64,000 bases of DNA from Enterobacter ludwigii (GTDB lineage: Bacteria > Pseudomonadota > Gammaproteobacteria > Enterobacterales > Enterobacteriaceae), in assembly GCA_900068845.1 (NCBI GenBank), contig CEFQ01000010.1:539326-603325 (forward strand), given 5' to 3'. How positions within the stretch are numbered: position 1 is the stretch's first letter; each line of letters starts with the position of its first letter. Position numbers and translations under genes: made by a program. Positions 40,479 through 50,297 of the stretch are shown here, piece by piece. The notes beneath the pieces are model-generated. The model did not search any database and was not told the DNA's origin. It saw nothing but the letters and a program-made list of their open reading frames with translations.

Positions 40479-41588
40479 TTACGCCAGTTCGATATCACCT
40501 GCCGGAATACAGCTGCAGCTTAAGATCGTGCCATCCGCACGCACCGCGCTTTTCTTCAGTGCTTTCACTTCCCCCGCAACCAATGTCACTTTGCAGCTGC
40601 CGCAAATGCCGGCGCGACACGAGTAGGGAATGCGGAAACCTTGCATCTCCAGCTGTTCCAGCAACACTTGCTGATTGTCGCCGCTAAAGGCTGCGCCCTG
40701 ATAATCAATGGTCACTGCGCTGTGGCTGCTGGCAGTGGGCGCCAAAGTTTCGACCACTGCGCCAGCGCCGTAAGCGCGCGGCGTCTGTTTCTCCAGGATC
40801 GTCACCGCATCGCCAACGCGAATAATGCCGCTATTCAGCGCGATCAAATTCAGGCCAAAATCGATATCGCCGCTGCCGTCCTGCGCGCTACGAAAACCCT
40901 GCAACGTGGTGAGCGGCTCGCCGTCAGGATGTTTACGGCCCGTTTCGGTGCCGACGGTAGTAAACACGCAGCGGCTACACGGCTTCGGCATCTCAAAGGT
41001 AATCTCGCCAATTTGTAGCCGTTTCCAGCTGTCCTCTTCCCACGCGGCCGCGCCGCTCACCACCAGATTGGGGCGGAACTGTTCCACGCGCACGCTGGCC
41101 GGACAGCGCTGCTGGAGATCCTGCAACGACGCCATATTCACCAGTAAGTAGGGGAAACCGTCGGCAAAACTGAGGGGAACATGATCAAAACGCTTCACGC
41201 GGCGCGTGGGCTCCACGCCGGTCCAGCGCAGTTGCACCGGACGTGGGAAAAACGTACTTAACCAGCTATTGATCGTTTCAGGTGCAATACGCGCGGTGAA
41301 ATGGTTGCCCCACACTTCGGTGGGTGCCTGCTCGGCAGTGAAATCAGCAAAGCGGATCAGCGCCTGCGAACCGTCCGGCGCTTGCAGAAACAGCCCATCA
41401 GGCAGCAGTGCCGGGGTAAAACGCACCATTTCCGGAAACTGGCGGGCGGTGACGAACGTACCGTCCTGTTCGGTCACCATAAAGATGCGATCAAAGCCCA
41501 GACCGCTTTCCAGCACCTGCGCATGCGACAGTTGCAGGCCGCGCATCGATTTAACGGGATGGATGTAAAGGCGCGAAAGCGTAATCAT
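40479..41588 (-). CDS. ycbX: MOSC and 2Fe-2S domain protein YcbX
   Basis: YcbX is a molybdenum-cofactor enzyme that reduces toxic N-hydroxylated bases, receiving electrons through CysJ in E. coli. The ATG preceded by GGAG gives 369 aa, exactly the E. coli length; two GTG codons upstream are less likely. It has an N-terminal MOSC_N beta barrel, a MOSC domain with the conserved cysteine in [10 protein letters not shown], and a C-terminal ferredoxin domain with cysteines in [10 protein letters not shown] and LSCSC. Confidence 0.96.
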   Translation of the reverse strand: MITLSRLYIHPVKSMRGLQLSHAQVLESGLGFDRIFMVTEQDGTFVTARQFPEMVRFTPALLPDGLFLQAPDGSQALIRFADFTAEQAPTEVWGNHFTARIAPETINSWLSTFFPRPVQLRWTGVEPTRRVKRFDHVPLSFADGFPYLLVNMASLQDLQQRCPASVRVEQFRPNLVVSGAAAWEEDSWKRLQIGEITFEMPKPCSRCVFTTVGTETGRKHPDGEPLTTLQGFRSAQDGSGDIDFGLNLIALNSGIIRVGDAVTILEKQTPRAYGAGAVVETLAPTASSHSAVTIDYQGAAFSGDNQQVLLEQLEMQGFRIPYSCRAGICGSCKVTLVAGEVKALKKSAVRADGTILSCSCIPAGDIELA

Positions 41589-41696
41589 CACCACTCCAAA
41601 AATAGGGTCATAAGTTTAAAAGAAGCTAACTTTATGACATAGCACGCTGATTCGCTATAATGCGCAGCAATTTAAGCAAGAGTAAAAAGTGACGAT

Positions 41697-43814
41697 ATGA
41701 ATTCTCTGTTTGCCAGTACGGCGCGTGGGCTCGAAGAGCTGTTGAAAAGTGAGCTAGACGCGCTGGGTGCGCAGGATTTGCAGGTGGTGCAGGGCGGCGT
41801 CCACTTTCAGGCCGACGACCATGTAATGTACCAAAGCCTGCTGTGGAGCCGTTTGGCTTCGCGCATTTTGCTGCCGCTGGGAGAATTTGGCGTCTGGAGC
41901 GATCTTGATCTTTACGTAGGTGCGCAAAGTATTCCGTGGACCGAGATGTTCGACAGCAACACCAGTTTTGCCATCCATTTTAGCGGCACCAATGAGGTGA
42001 TCCGCAACAGCCAGTTCGGCGCGCTGCGTATTAAAGATGCCATCGTTGATAGCTTCACCCGGCAGAATCTGGAACGCCCAAATGTCGATCGCGAGCAACC
42101 GGGCATCCGCATTAATGCGTGGCTGAACAAAGATCGCGTCAGTATCGCTCTGGATCTCAGCGGTGATTCTCTGCATCAGCGCGGCTATCGCCAGCAAACC
42201 GGTGCAGCACCGTTAAAAGAAACCTTAGCGGCGGCGATCGTGATGCGTTCCGGTTGGCAGAGCAGTACGCCGCTGGTCGATCCAATGTGTGGTTCCGGTA
42301 CGCTGCTGCTGGAAGCGGCGTTGATCGCCTGCGATCGCGCGCCCGGCCTGCTGCGCACCCATTGGGGCTTCAATCGCTGGAAGAAACATAATCAGGCCGT
42401 GTGGCAGGATGTTCACGCTGCAGCAAAAGAGCGCGCGCGCGTTGGAACCGCCGCTGCGACCGCCCGTTTCTTTGGCTACGATAATGACAGCCGCGTGCTG
42501 GAATCCGCGCGCGCCAACGCGCGTCGTGCGGGCGTATTCGAGCTGTTCACCTTTGCGCAGCAGGATGTTATCAAGCTGAAAAATCCACTGGCGGGCAAGG
42601 ACATTACCGGCACGGTATTGAGTAACCCGCCGTACGGTGAGCGTCTGGAAAGCGAACCGGCGCTAATTGCGCTGCACAGCCAGCTCGGTCGCATCATGAA
42701 GCAGAATTTCGGCGGCTGGAATCTGTCGCTGTTCAGCGCCTCGCCAGAGCTGCTGAGCTGCCTGCAACTGCGTGCCGATCGCCAGTTTAAAGCTAAAAAT
42801 GGCCCGCTGGAGTGCGTACAGAAAAACTATCAGCTAGCTGCGACCAGCGCAGAAGGCGGCGCGCAGATTGCCGAAGATTTTGCTAACCGTCTGCGTAAGA
42901 ATCTGAAGAAGCTGGATAAGTGGGCGCGGCAGTCAAATATCGACTGCTATCGCCTGTATGACGCCGACCTGCCCGAGTATAACGTGGCGGTCGATCGCTA
43001 CGCCGATTGGGTGGTGATTCAGGAATATGCGCCGCCGAAAACCGTAGATGCCAATAAAGCGCGTCAGCGTCTGTTCGATGTGATCAGCGCGACACTGAGC
43101 GTGCTCGAGATCCCGGCGAATCGACTGGTGATGAAAACCCGCGAGCGCCAGAAAGGCAAAAGCCAGTATCAAAAGCTGGGCGAGAAGGGTGATTTCTTCG
43201 AAGTGCAGGAATTTGATGCGCGCCTGCTGGTGAATCTCACCGATTATCTGGATACTGGCTTGTTCCTCGATCACCGTATCGCGCGGCAGATGCTGGGCAA
43301 AATGAGTGCAGGCAAAGATTTCCTTAACCTGTTCGCTTATACCGGCACAGCCAGCGTACATGCCGGTTTGGGTGGCGCGAAAACCACCACCATCGTGGAT
43401 ATGTCACGCACCTATCTCGAGTGGGCCGAGCGCAACCTGCGTCTGAACGGTTTGACCGGACGTCAGCATCGTCTGATGCATGCGGATTGCCTGAGCTGGC
43501 TGCGCGAGAGTGACGAACAGTTCGATTTGATCTTTATTGATCCGCCGACGTTCTCTAACTCTAAGCGCATGGAAGACGATTTCGACGTGCAGCGCGATCA
43601 CATGATGCTGATGCAGAATCTGAAACGTCTGCTGCGTCGCGGTGGCACCATTATGTTCTCCAACAATAAGCGCGGCTTTAAAATGGACCTCGACGGTTTA
43701 GCACGTCTTGGTCTGCAGGCGCAGGAAATTACCCAAAAAACGCTGTCGCAGGATTTCGCGCGCAACCGTCAAATTCACAACTGCTGGCTGGTTAGCCACG
43801 CCGGTAAGGAATAA
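41697..43814 (+). CDS. rlmL: Bifunctional 23S rRNA methyltransferase RlmKL
   Basis: The N-terminal half (RlmL) makes m2G2445 and the C-terminal half (RlmK) makes m7G2069 in 23S rRNA. The 705-aa protein (E. coli 702) has a THUMP domain (about 45-160), the first methyltransferase with [10 protein letters not shown], and the second with [13 protein letters not shown] and [12 protein letters not shown]. The stop is 5 bp before uup, so the two probably form an operon as in E. coli. Confidence 0.98.
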   Translation: MNSLFASTARGLEELLKSELDALGAQDLQVVQGGVHFQADDHVMYQSLLWSRLASRILLPLGEFGVWSDLDLYVGAQSIPWTEMFDSNTSFAIHFSGTNEVIRNSQFGALRIKDAIVDSFTRQNLERPNVDREQPGIRINAWLNKDRVSIALDLSGDSLHQRGYRQQTGAAPLKETLAAAIVMRSGWQSSTPLVDPMCGSGTLLLEAALIACDRAPGLLRTHWGFNRWKKHNQAVWQDVHAAAKERARVGTAAATARFFGYDNDSRVLESARANARRAGVFELFTFAQQDVIKLKNPLAGKDITGTVLSNPPYGERLESEPALIALHSQLGRIMKQNFGGWNLSLFSASPELLSCLQLRADRQFKAKNGPLECVQKNYQLAATSAEGGAQIAEDFANRLRKNLKKLDKWARQSNIDCYRLYDADLPEYNVAVDRYADWVVIQEYAPPKTVDANKARQRLFDVISATLSVLEIPANRLVMKTRERQKGKSQYQKLGEKGDFFEVQEFDARLLVNLTDYLDTGLFLDHRIARQMLGKMSAGKDFLNLFAYTGTASVHAGLGGAKTTTIVDMSRTYLEWAERNLRLNGLTGRQHRLMHADCLSWLRESDEQFDLIFIDPPTFSNSKRMEDDFDVQRDHMMLMQNLKRLLRRGGTIMFSNNKRGFKMDLDGLARLGLQAQEITQKTLSQDFARNRQIHNCWLVSHAGKE

Positions 43815-43819
43815 GTTTT

Positions 43820-45730
43820 ATGTCACTGATCAGTATCCATGGCGCTTACCTCTCATTCAGCGATGCGCCGCTGTTGGATAACACCGAACTGCATATCGAA
43901 GAGGGCGAACGCGTCTGTCTGGTTGGCCGTAACGGCGCCGGTAAATCGACGCTGATGAAAATCATCAACGGCGAACAGCCGCTGGATGACGGCCGCATTA
44001 TTTATGAGCAGGATTTAGTGGTCGCGCGTCTGCAGCAGGATCCGCCGCGCAACATTACTGGTTCCGTTTACGACTTCGTCGCCGAAGGCGTGGCCGAGCA
44101 AGCTGAGCATCTAAAGGCTTATCACGCCATTTCCCATCTGGTGATGGAAGATCCGAGCGAGAAGAACCTGAACGAGATGGGCCGCCTGCAGACCATTCTG
44201 GATCACCAGAATCTATGGCAGCTGGATAGCCGCATCAATGATGTGCTGCTGCAGATTGGCCTCGATGCCGATACCGAGTTGTCTTCACTCTCCGGCGGCT
44301 GGCTGCGTAAAGCGGCATTGGGTCGCGCGTTGGTGAGCAACCCGCGTGTGCTGATGCTTGATGAACCGACTAACCACCTCGATATTGAAACCATCGACTG
44401 GCTGGAAACCTTCCTCAAAACCTTTAGCGGCAGCATTGTATTCATCTCGCATGACCGTTCGTTTATCCGCAACATGGCAACACGCATTGTCGATCTCGAT
44501 CGCGGTAAGCTGGTTTCCTGGCCGGGCAATTATGATCTGTTCCTGACCGGTAAAGAAGAAGCGTTACGCGTCGAAGAGATGCAGAACGCCGAATTCGACC
44601 GCAAGCTGGCGCAGGAGGAAGTGTGGATTCGTCAGGGTATCAAAGCGCGTCGTACGCGTAACGAAGGCCGTGTTCGTGCGTTGAAAGCGCTGCGTAACGA
44701 GCGCTCTGCACGTCGTGAAGTGATGGGCAAAGCCAATATGCAGGTCGGCGAAGCGGCACGTTCAGGCAAAATTGTGTTTGAGATGGAAGATGTCAATTAC
44801 AGCGTGGGTGGCAAAACCCTGGTGAAAGACTTCTCTACTCAGGTACAGCGCGGCGATAAAATTGCCCTGATTGGCCCGAACGGTTGCGGTAAAACCACCT
44901 TGCTGCGTTTGATGCTGGATCAGCTGAAAGCGGACAGCGGCCGTGTGCATTGCGGCACCAAGCTGGAGATCGCTTACTTCGATCAGCACCGCGCTGAGCT
45001 GGATCCCGATCGTACCGTGATGGATAACCTTGCTGAAGGTAAACAGGAAGTGATGGTTAACGGTAAACCGCGCCATGTACTCGGTTATCTGCAGGACTTC
45101 CTGTTCCATCCCAAGCGCGCCATGACGCCGGTCCGCGCGTTGTCCGGCGGTGAGCGTAACCGCCTGCTGCTGGCGCGTCTGTTCCTCAAACCTAGCAACC
45201 TGCTGATTCTTGATGAACCGACCAACGACCTCGATGTTGAAACGCTGGAGTTGCTGGAAGAGCTGGTGGATGGATATCAGGGCACCGTGATGCTGGTGAG
45301 CCACGATCGTCAATTCGTCGACAACACCGTGACTGAATGCTGGATTTTCGAAGGCAACGGCGAAATCGGCACCTTTGTGGGTGGCTATCACGATGCGCAG
45401 CAGCAGCGCGCGGCGTATAAGCAAGGAAAAGCATCCCAGGCGAAATCTGCTGCACCGGCGAAAACCGCTGAGAAAAGTGAAGCCGCCAAACGTCCGGCTA
45501 GCAAGCTAAGCTATAACCTGGCACGTGAACTGGAACAGCTGCCGCAGAAGCTGGAACAGTTGGAAACACGCATCGGTGAATTGCAGGCCAAAATGAGTCA
45601 TCCAGACTTCTTTAGCCAGCCACACGATAAAACCCAGCCGATTCTGGATGCGTTAGCGCAGACCGAACAGGAACTGGAAGTGGCGTTTGAACGTTGGGAA
45701 GAGCTGGAAGCGCTGAAAAACGGCGCATAA
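43820..45730 (+). CDS. uup: ABC-F ATPase Uup
   Basis: Uup is a cytosolic ABC-F protein that acts on ribosomes and influences precise excision of transposons. The 636-aa protein holds two ATPase domains: Walker A GRNGAGKS (36-43) with signature LSGGWLRKAALGRAL, and Walker A GPNGCGKT with LSGGERNRLLLARL. Both Walker B motifs read MLDEPTNHLD/LDEPTNDLD. After a Lys/Ala-rich linker, a coiled-coil C-terminal domain (about 565-636) is the DNA-binding part. AAGGA before the start is inside the rlmL end. Confidence 0.97.
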   Translation: MSLISIHGAYLSFSDAPLLDNTELHIEEGERVCLVGRNGAGKSTLMKIINGEQPLDDGRIIYEQDLVVARLQQDPPRNITGSVYDFVAEGVAEQAEHLKAYHAISHLVMEDPSEKNLNEMGRLQTILDHQNLWQLDSRINDVLLQIGLDADTELSSLSGGWLRKAALGRALVSNPRVLMLDEPTNHLDIETIDWLETFLKTFSGSIVFISHDRSFIRNMATRIVDLDRGKLVSWPGNYDLFLTGKEEALRVEEMQNAEFDRKLAQEEVWIRQGIKARRTRNEGRVRALKALRNERSARREVMGKANMQVGEAARSGKIVFEMEDVNYSVGGKTLVKDFSTQVQRGDKIALIGPNGCGKTTLLRLMLDQLKADSGRVHCGTKLEIAYFDQHRAELDPDRTVMDNLAEGKQEVMVNGKPRHVLGYLQDFLFHPKRAMTPVRALSGGERNRLLLARLFLKPSNLLILDEPTNDLDVETLELLEELVDGYQGTVMLVSHDRQFVDNTVTECWIFEGNGEIGTFVGGYHDAQQQRAAYKQGKASQAKSAAPAKTAEKSEAAKRPASKLSYNLARELEQLPQKLEQLETRIGELQAKMSHPDFFSQPHDKTQPILDALAQTEQELEVAFERWEELEALKNGA

Positions 45731-45746
45731 TCGGGAAGGAGTCAGC

Positions 45747-47030
45747 ATGTGTGCAGCGGATCAGGCGCAGCAGTGGAGTCTTTGTCCACAGTGTGATTTA
45801 ACAGTAAAGCTGCCCGCTGTACCGGTTGGCAGCCGTGCGCGTTGCCCGCGTTGTCACACCACGCTGCAAGCCAACTGGCAGGAGCCGCGTCGACGTCCGA
45901 CCGGCTACGCCATTTCAGCACTGTTTATGTTGGTGCTGGCTAATCTGTTTCCTTTCATCAATATGCACGTCGCCGGGTTGAGCAGCCAGATATCGCTGCT
46001 CGAAATCCCGCAGGTGATGGATCGTGAAGACTACCGCAGCCTGGCCACGCTGTTCCTGCTGTTTGTGCAGGGCATTCCTGCCTTTTGCATGGTCACGATT
46101 ATCCTGCTGGTCAATCAGGTACGGATGCCGCATAACGTGCGACTAGGATTGGCGCGCATTCTGTTTCAGCTGCGCAACTGGGGCATGGCCGAAATCTTTA
46201 TGGCCGGCGTGCTGGTCAGTTTCGTAAAGCTGATGGCGTATGGCGAAATTGGTCTCGGCAGCAGTTTCTGGCCGTGGTGCCTGTTCTGTGTGCTGCATCT
46301 GCGCGCGTTTCAATGTGTCGACCGCCGCTGGGTGTGGCAACGTATCGATCCGTTACCGCCGCTGCCAAAAGTGCCGCAAGCCGGTATTAGCGGCTTAAAG
46401 CAAGGCTTGCGCAGTTGTCCCTGCTGTACCGCTATTCTGCCTGCCGACCAACTGGCGTGCCCGCGTTGCGGTGTGAAGGCGCATGTCCGCCGTAAGCACA
46501 GTTTGCAATGGACGCTGGCGCTGCTGATTACCTCGGTGATGCTCTACATTCCCTCGAATATCATGCCGATCATGGTGACCGAAACGCTCGGCTCGCAATA
46601 TCCCTCGAACATTATGGCCGGGGTGATTTTGCTATGGAGCGACGGTTCGTGGCCGGTGGCGTTGGTGATTTTCATCGCCAGCATTATGGTGCCCTCGCTG
46701 AAAATGCTGGCGATCGCCTGGCTTTGCTGGCACGGCAGCGGACGCGGTGGGCGCGATGATGAAAAGATGCACGTGGTTTATGAGGTGGTTGAATTCGTTG
46801 GCCGCTGGTCAATGATTGATGTGTTTGTTATCGCCGTTCTCTCTGCGCTGGTGCGGATGGGGCGATTGATGAGTGTGTATCCTGCGCCGGGCGCGCTGCT
46901 GTTTGCCATGGTGGTGATTCTTACCATGTTTGCCGCAATGACCTTTGATCCGCGCCTGCTGTGGGATCGACAACGAGAAACTGAACGTAAGGAGCCGCGT
47001 CTTGACGGACAACCATCACGGGACTGCTAA
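45747..47030 (+). CDS. pqiA: Intermembrane transport protein PqiA
   Basis: PqiA is the inner-membrane component of the Pqi lipid-transport system. The 427-aa protein consists of two repeats, each a Cys-rich zinc ribbon followed by four membrane segments. The cysteine pairs are CPQC/CPRC at the N-terminus and CPCC/CPRC near residue 228. MAEIFMAGVLVSFVKLMAY and EFVGRWSMIDVFVIAVLSALVRMG are repeat-equivalent helices. It has AAGGAG upstream and overlaps pqiB by 29 nt. Confidence 0.96.
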   Translation: MCAADQAQQWSLCPQCDLTVKLPAVPVGSRARCPRCHTTLQANWQEPRRRPTGYAISALFMLVLANLFPFINMHVAGLSSQISLLEIPQVMDREDYRSLATLFLLFVQGIPAFCMVTIILLVNQVRMPHNVRLGLARILFQLRNWGMAEIFMAGVLVSFVKLMAYGEIGLGSSFWPWCLFCVLHLRAFQCVDRRWVWQRIDPLPPLPKVPQAGISGLKQGLRSCPCCTAILPADQLACPRCGVKAHVRRKHSLQWTLALLITSVMLYIPSNIMPIMVTETLGSQYPSNIMAGVILLWSDGSWPVALVIFIASIMVPSLKMLAIAWLCWHGSGRGGRDDEKMHVVYEVVEFVGRWSMIDVFVIAVLSALVRMGRLMSVYPAPGALLFAMVVILTMFAAMTFDPRLLWDRQRETERKEPRLDGQPSRDC

Positions 47031-48645
47031 GGTCGACCAGATTAAACGCTGGTCGCCGGTCTGGATTGTACCCATCGTCACGCTGTTAATCGGCGGATGG
47101 ATTCTTTTTTATCACTTCAGCCATCAAGGCCCGGAAGTGACGCTGATTACCGAAAGTGCCGAAGGTATTGAGGCAGGTAAAACCACAATTAAAAGTCGCA
47201 GCGTGAACGTCGGTGTGGTGGAAAGTGCGGTGCTTACTGATGACCTTCACCATGTAGAAATCAAAGCGCGGCTTAACTCCGGTATGGAGAAACTGCTGCA
47301 AGGTGACAGCGTGTTTTGGGTGGTAAAACCGCAGATTGGCCGTGAAGGGATTACCGGCCTCGGCACCTTACTTTCTGGCGCCTATATTGAACTGCAGCCG
47401 GGTTCCAAAGGTGACAAACCAGAGCGTTACCCATTGCTGGATGCGCCACCCCTTGCACCACCGGATGCCAAAGGTATTCGCGTGACGCTCGACAGTAAAA
47501 AAGCCGGTCAGCTTAATGCCGGCGATCCGGTGCTATTCCGTGGCTATCGCGTGGGTTCGGTCGAAACCAGCAGCTTTGATACTGATAAACGTATGATGAC
47601 GTATCAATTATTTATCGCAGCACCGTACGATCGCTTGATCACCACCAATGTGCGTTTCTGGAAAGACAGCGGTATTGCGGTAGATATGTCGGCTTCAGGC
47701 ATGCGTGTTGAAATGGGCTCGCTTACGACGCTGTTTAGCGGTGGTGTGAGCTTTGATGTGCCTGATGGGGCCGAACTTGGTCGTGCTGCTGAGAACAAAG
47801 CGGAATACCATTTGTTCGACGATCAGCGCAGCATTCAGGACTCGCTGTATACCAGCCATACTGATTTCCTGCTGTTCTTTACTGATTCAATTCGTGGGTT
47901 GCAAGTCGGCGCACCGGTTGAGTTTCGTGGCATCCGTCTGGGCACGGTTTCGCAGGTGCCTTATATGATTCCGGGTGTGAATCAGGCGCTGAATAACGAC
48001 TACCGTGTGCCGGTGTTGATTCGAATTGAGCCAGATCGCTTTGTTAACCGGTTAGGCGGCGATTTCAATCTTGAACAGCATCTGCAGGAAGGCAAAAAAC
48101 GCGGACTGCGTGCGACGCTCAAGACTGGCAACCTGTTGTCGGGCGCACTGTTTATCGACCTCGATTTCTACGACAACGCGCCCGCTTACAAAGGCCCGAA
48201 CGAAGTGGCTGGTCTGGAAGTGATTCCAACCGTCAGCGGTGGACTGGCGCAGATTCAACAGAAATTGATGGCGGCGCTAGATAAGATCAACGGGTTGCCA
48301 CTCAATCCTGTGCTCAACGAAGCTACCGGTACGTTGAAAGAGAGCCAGCGCACGCTGCAGCAGTTGCAGAAAACACTGGATAACCTGAATCAGGTCACGG
48401 CTAATCCGGCGATGAAAACCTTGCCTTCAGACATGCAGCAAACCCTGCGCGAACTGAATCGCAGCATGAAAGGGCTGCAGCCAGGTTCGCCAGCGTACAG
48501 CAAGCTGGTGGGCGATATGCAGCGGCTTGATCAGGTGCTGCGTGAACTGCAGCCGGTGCTGAAAACGCTGAATAGCAAAAGTAACGCGCTGGTGTTTGAA
48601 GCCAAGCCGGGCCAGGATCCACAGCCAAAGAGGGCGAAACAGTGA
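47002..48645 (+). CDS. pqiB: Intermembrane transport protein PqiB (MCE protein), TTG start
   Basis: PqiB is an MCE protein that forms a hexameric tube across the periplasm for lipid movement between membranes. I place the start at a TTG (47002) with AAGGAG about 7 bp upstream, inside pqiA; this gives 547 aa, matching E. coli (546), while an in-frame ATG at 46945 has no such site and adds unrelated residues. One N-terminal membrane helix (about 16-36) precedes three MCE domains (each beginning like GPEVTLITESAEGIEAGKT), then a helical needle region near 420-530. Confidence 0.93.
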   Translation: MTDNHHGTAKVDQIKRWSPVWIVPIVTLLIGGWILFYHFSHQGPEVTLITESAEGIEAGKTTIKSRSVNVGVVESAVLTDDLHHVEIKARLNSGMEKLLQGDSVFWVVKPQIGREGITGLGTLLSGAYIELQPGSKGDKPERYPLLDAPPLAPPDAKGIRVTLDSKKAGQLNAGDPVLFRGYRVGSVETSSFDTDKRMMTYQLFIAAPYDRLITTNVRFWKDSGIAVDMSASGMRVEMGSLTTLFSGGVSFDVPDGAELGRAAENKAEYHLFDDQRSIQDSLYTSHTDFLLFFTDSIRGLQVGAPVEFRGIRLGTVSQVPYMIPGVNQALNNDYRVPVLIRIEPDRFVNRLGGDFNLEQHLQEGKKRGLRATLKTGNLLSGALFIDLDFYDNAPAYKGPNEVAGLEVIPTVSGGLAQIQQKLMAALDKINGLPLNPVLNEATGTLKESQRTLQQLQKTLDNLNQVTANPAMKTLPSDMQQTLRELNRSMKGLQPGSPAYSKLVGDMQRLDQVLRELQPVLKTLNSKSNALVFEAKPGQDPQPKRAKQ

Positions 48646-49208
48646 AAAAAGGGCTAATTATTGGTGCACTGTTGCTGCTGACAGGGTGCAGCAGCAGCAT
48701 TGAAAACACCTATTATCAGCTGCCTGCGGGCAGCAATGTGGCACGTGTTGAAAGTGCAGCTGGCGCTGATCAACCGATGATTTGGGTCGAGCAGGTGACG
48801 GTGCCGGATTTTATGGCGGGCAACGGTTTGGTTTATCAGACCAGCGATGTGAAATACGTGATCGCGTCGAATAACCTGTGGGCCAGCCCTCTCGATCAGC
48901 AGCTGCAGCAAACGCTGATTAGCAATCTCAGTAAAGCGCTGCCTGGCCGCCTGATAGCCGGTTCGCCGCTGGGTGAAACTCACGATACGCTTACAGTGAA
49001 CGTCACCGGTTTCCAGGGGCGCTACGATGGGCAGGTGGTAGTAAGTGGTGAATGGCTACTGCAGCATCAAGGACGTCTAATCAAACATGGCTTTAATCTG
49101 ACGCTGCCGCAAACCGAAGATGGCTATGATGCGCTGGTGCGTACTCTGGCTCTCGGCTGGCAGCAAACGGCGCAACAAATCGCAAATAGTGTCGTTTCGC
49201 TAAATTAA
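48642..49208 (+). CDS. pqiC: Outer-membrane lipoprotein PqiC (YmbA), GTG start
   Basis: PqiC is the lipoprotein that caps the PqiB tube at the outer membrane. The 188-aa protein has a lipobox LLTGC with the acylated Cys16 followed by Ser, allowing outer-membrane sorting. The start codon is GTG, overlapping the pqiB stop (GTGA), with an AGAGGG Shine-Dalgarno. It ends the pqiABC operon. Confidence 0.95.
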   Translation: MKKGLIIGALLLLTGCSSSIENTYYQLPAGSNVARVESAAGADQPMIWVEQVTVPDFMAGNGLVYQTSDVKYVIASNNLWASPLDQQLQQTLISNLSKALPGRLIAGSPLGETHDTLTVNVTGFQGRYDGQVVVSGEWLLQHQGRLIKHGFNLTLPQTEDGYDALVRTLALGWQQTAQQIANSVVSLN

Positions 49209-49230
49209 GATTTGTTCGAAGCTTATGATA

Positions 49231-49280
49231 AGTCCTTGATTTACTGTAGTGTGATCGCAGTCAAATCAAGGGCTTTTTTT
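49231..49280 (+). terminator. Intrinsic terminator of pqiABC
   Basis: A long stem of 11 of 12 pairs (AGTCCTTGATTT with AAATCAAGGGCT), continued by ACTG/CAGT, is followed by seven T. Confidence 0.9.
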
Positions 49281-49324
49281 ATTGCTGAATCAGCCAGATA
49301 GACAGTTAACTGACAATTCTACAT

Positions 49325-49346
49325 ATCAATTTGACGTCAAATTGAT
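49325..49346. promoter_or_regulatory. 22-bp perfect palindrome upstream of rmf
   Basis: Each arm reads ATCAATTTGAC from outside to centre, with no spacer and no mismatch. It lies about 150 bp before the rmf start and about 34 bp upstream of a plausible rmf -35 box. It does not fit CRP, FNR, LexA or PurR consensus as I know them. A dimeric regulator is likely but unnamed. Confidence 0.6.
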
Positions 49347-49369
49347 GACATTGGCGTGAATTTTGCGCA

Positions 49370-49398
49370 TTGACCTTTCTTTTGCATCGGGTTAGAAC
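49370..49398 (+). promoter_or_regulatory. Candidate rmf promoter
   Basis: TTGACC (49370-49375), a 17-bp spacer and TAGAAC (49393-49398) form a plausible sigma-70 promoter, giving a start near 49405 and a leader of about 70 nt. Confidence 0.5.
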
Positions 49399-49477
49399 AT
49401 TACTGTGGTTGAACATTATATCGCCACTCTTTCTTTCCACCCAGATTCCACCAGACCTGAAATGAGGGAAACGAGGC

Positions 49478-49645
49478 ATGAAGAGACAGAAGAGAGACCG
49501 CCTGGAACGAGCACATTCACGAGGCTATCAAGCCGGGATTACGGGCCGCTCGAAAGAGATATGCCCTTATCAAATGATCGATGCGCGGTCTTACTGGTTG
49601 GGAGGTTGGCGTCAAGCCATGGAGGACAGGTCGGCGGTGGCCTAG
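49478..49645 (+). CDS. rmf: Ribosome modulation factor
   Basis: RMF (55 aa) binds the 30S subunit in stationary phase and dimerises ribosomes into inactive 100S particles. The short frame starts MKRQKRDRLERAHSRGYQAG and ends in WLGGWRQAMEDRSAVA, matching E. coli RMF in length and in most residues. It is strongly basic. GAGG lies just upstream of the ATG. A longer frame covering 49405-49668 in another phase is spurious. Confidence 0.96.
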   Translation: MKRQKRDRLERAHSRGYQAGITGRSKEICPYQMIDARSYWLGGWRQAMEDRSAVA

Positions 49646-49672
49646 CACTGCTGAATGTCTATCATTAAGGAA

Positions 49673-49703
49673 GAAACCTCCGCTGCGTGCGGAGGTTTTC
49701 GTT
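49673..49703. terminator. Terminator between rmf and fabA
   Basis: A perfect 10-bp stem AAACCTCCGC/GCGGAGGTTT with a 5-nt loop lies between the convergent genes and has A/T flanks usable in both directions. Confidence 0.85.
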
Positions 49704-49711
49704 TGGAAGGA

Positions 49712-50230
49712 TTAGAAAGCAGAAGTGTCTTTGAATAGACCCACTTTCAAATCCGTTGCGGAGTAAATCAGGTTCCCGTCTACGAAGACTTCGCCATCTG
49801 CCACGCCCATCACCAGTTTACGGTTGATCACACGCTTGAAGTGAATTTTATAGGTCACTTTCTTCGCAGTAGGCAGGACTTGTCCAGTGAACTTCACTTC
49901 GCCCACGCCCAATGCGCGGCCTTTACCTTCTGCGCCCAGCCAGCCGAGGTAAAAACCGACCAACTGCCACATGGCATCAAGGCCGAGACAGCCTGGCATA
50001 ACTGGATCGCCGATGAAGTGGCAGTCAAAGAACCACAGGTCAGGGCGGATATCCAGTTCGGCTTCTACGAAACCTTTGTCGAATTTACCGCCGTCTTCGG
50101 TCATTTTGACCACGCGGTCCATCATCAACATGTTGTTGGATGGAAGCGGCGGTCCATTTTCGCCAAACAGTTCGCCGCGACCCGAGGCAACCAGGTCTTC
50201 TTTACTATAGGATTCGCGTTTATCTACCAT
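49712..50230 (-). CDS. fabA: 3-hydroxydecanoyl-ACP dehydratase/isomerase
   Basis: FabA dehydrates beta-hydroxydecanoyl-ACP and isomerises the trans-2 product to cis-3, the branch point to unsaturated fatty acids. The 172-aa length equals E. coli. The catalytic His (residue 71 counting Met) in [13 protein letters not shown] and Asp85 in [14 protein letters not shown] are present. A FabR-type operator lies in its promoter. Confidence 0.99.
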   Translation of the reverse strand: MVDKRESYSKEDLVASGRGELFGENGPPLPSNNMLMMDRVVKMTEDGGKFDKGFVEAELDIRPDLWFFDCHFIGDPVMPGCLGLDAMWQLVGFYLGWLGAEGKGRALGVGEVKFTGQVLPTAKKVTYKIHFKRVINRKLVMGVADGEVFVDGNLIYSATDLKVGLFKDTSAF

Positions 50231-50262
50231 GTTCTCAATATGCCTTCTTTTAGTGAAGCCCG

Positions 50263-50292
50263 AATATTAGCGAACAGTTGTACGCTGAGCAA
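50263..50292 (-). promoter_or_regulatory. fabA promoter with FabR-type operator
   Basis: On minus, TTGCTC, a 17-bp spacer and TAATAT form the promoter. The palindrome AGCGTACA-AC-TGTTCGCT (50269-50286) fills the spacer, closely matching the FabR site known from E. coli fabA and fabB. Just upstream, CTGATAACATTGCTCAG resembles the E. coli FadR activator site, with less certainty. Confidence 0.75.
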
Positions 50293-50297
50293 TGTTA

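Noticed and set aside
49405-49668. 87-codon open frame upstream of fabA
   Set aside because: It is out of phase with the real 55-codon rmf gene (49478-49645), which matches RMF along its whole length.
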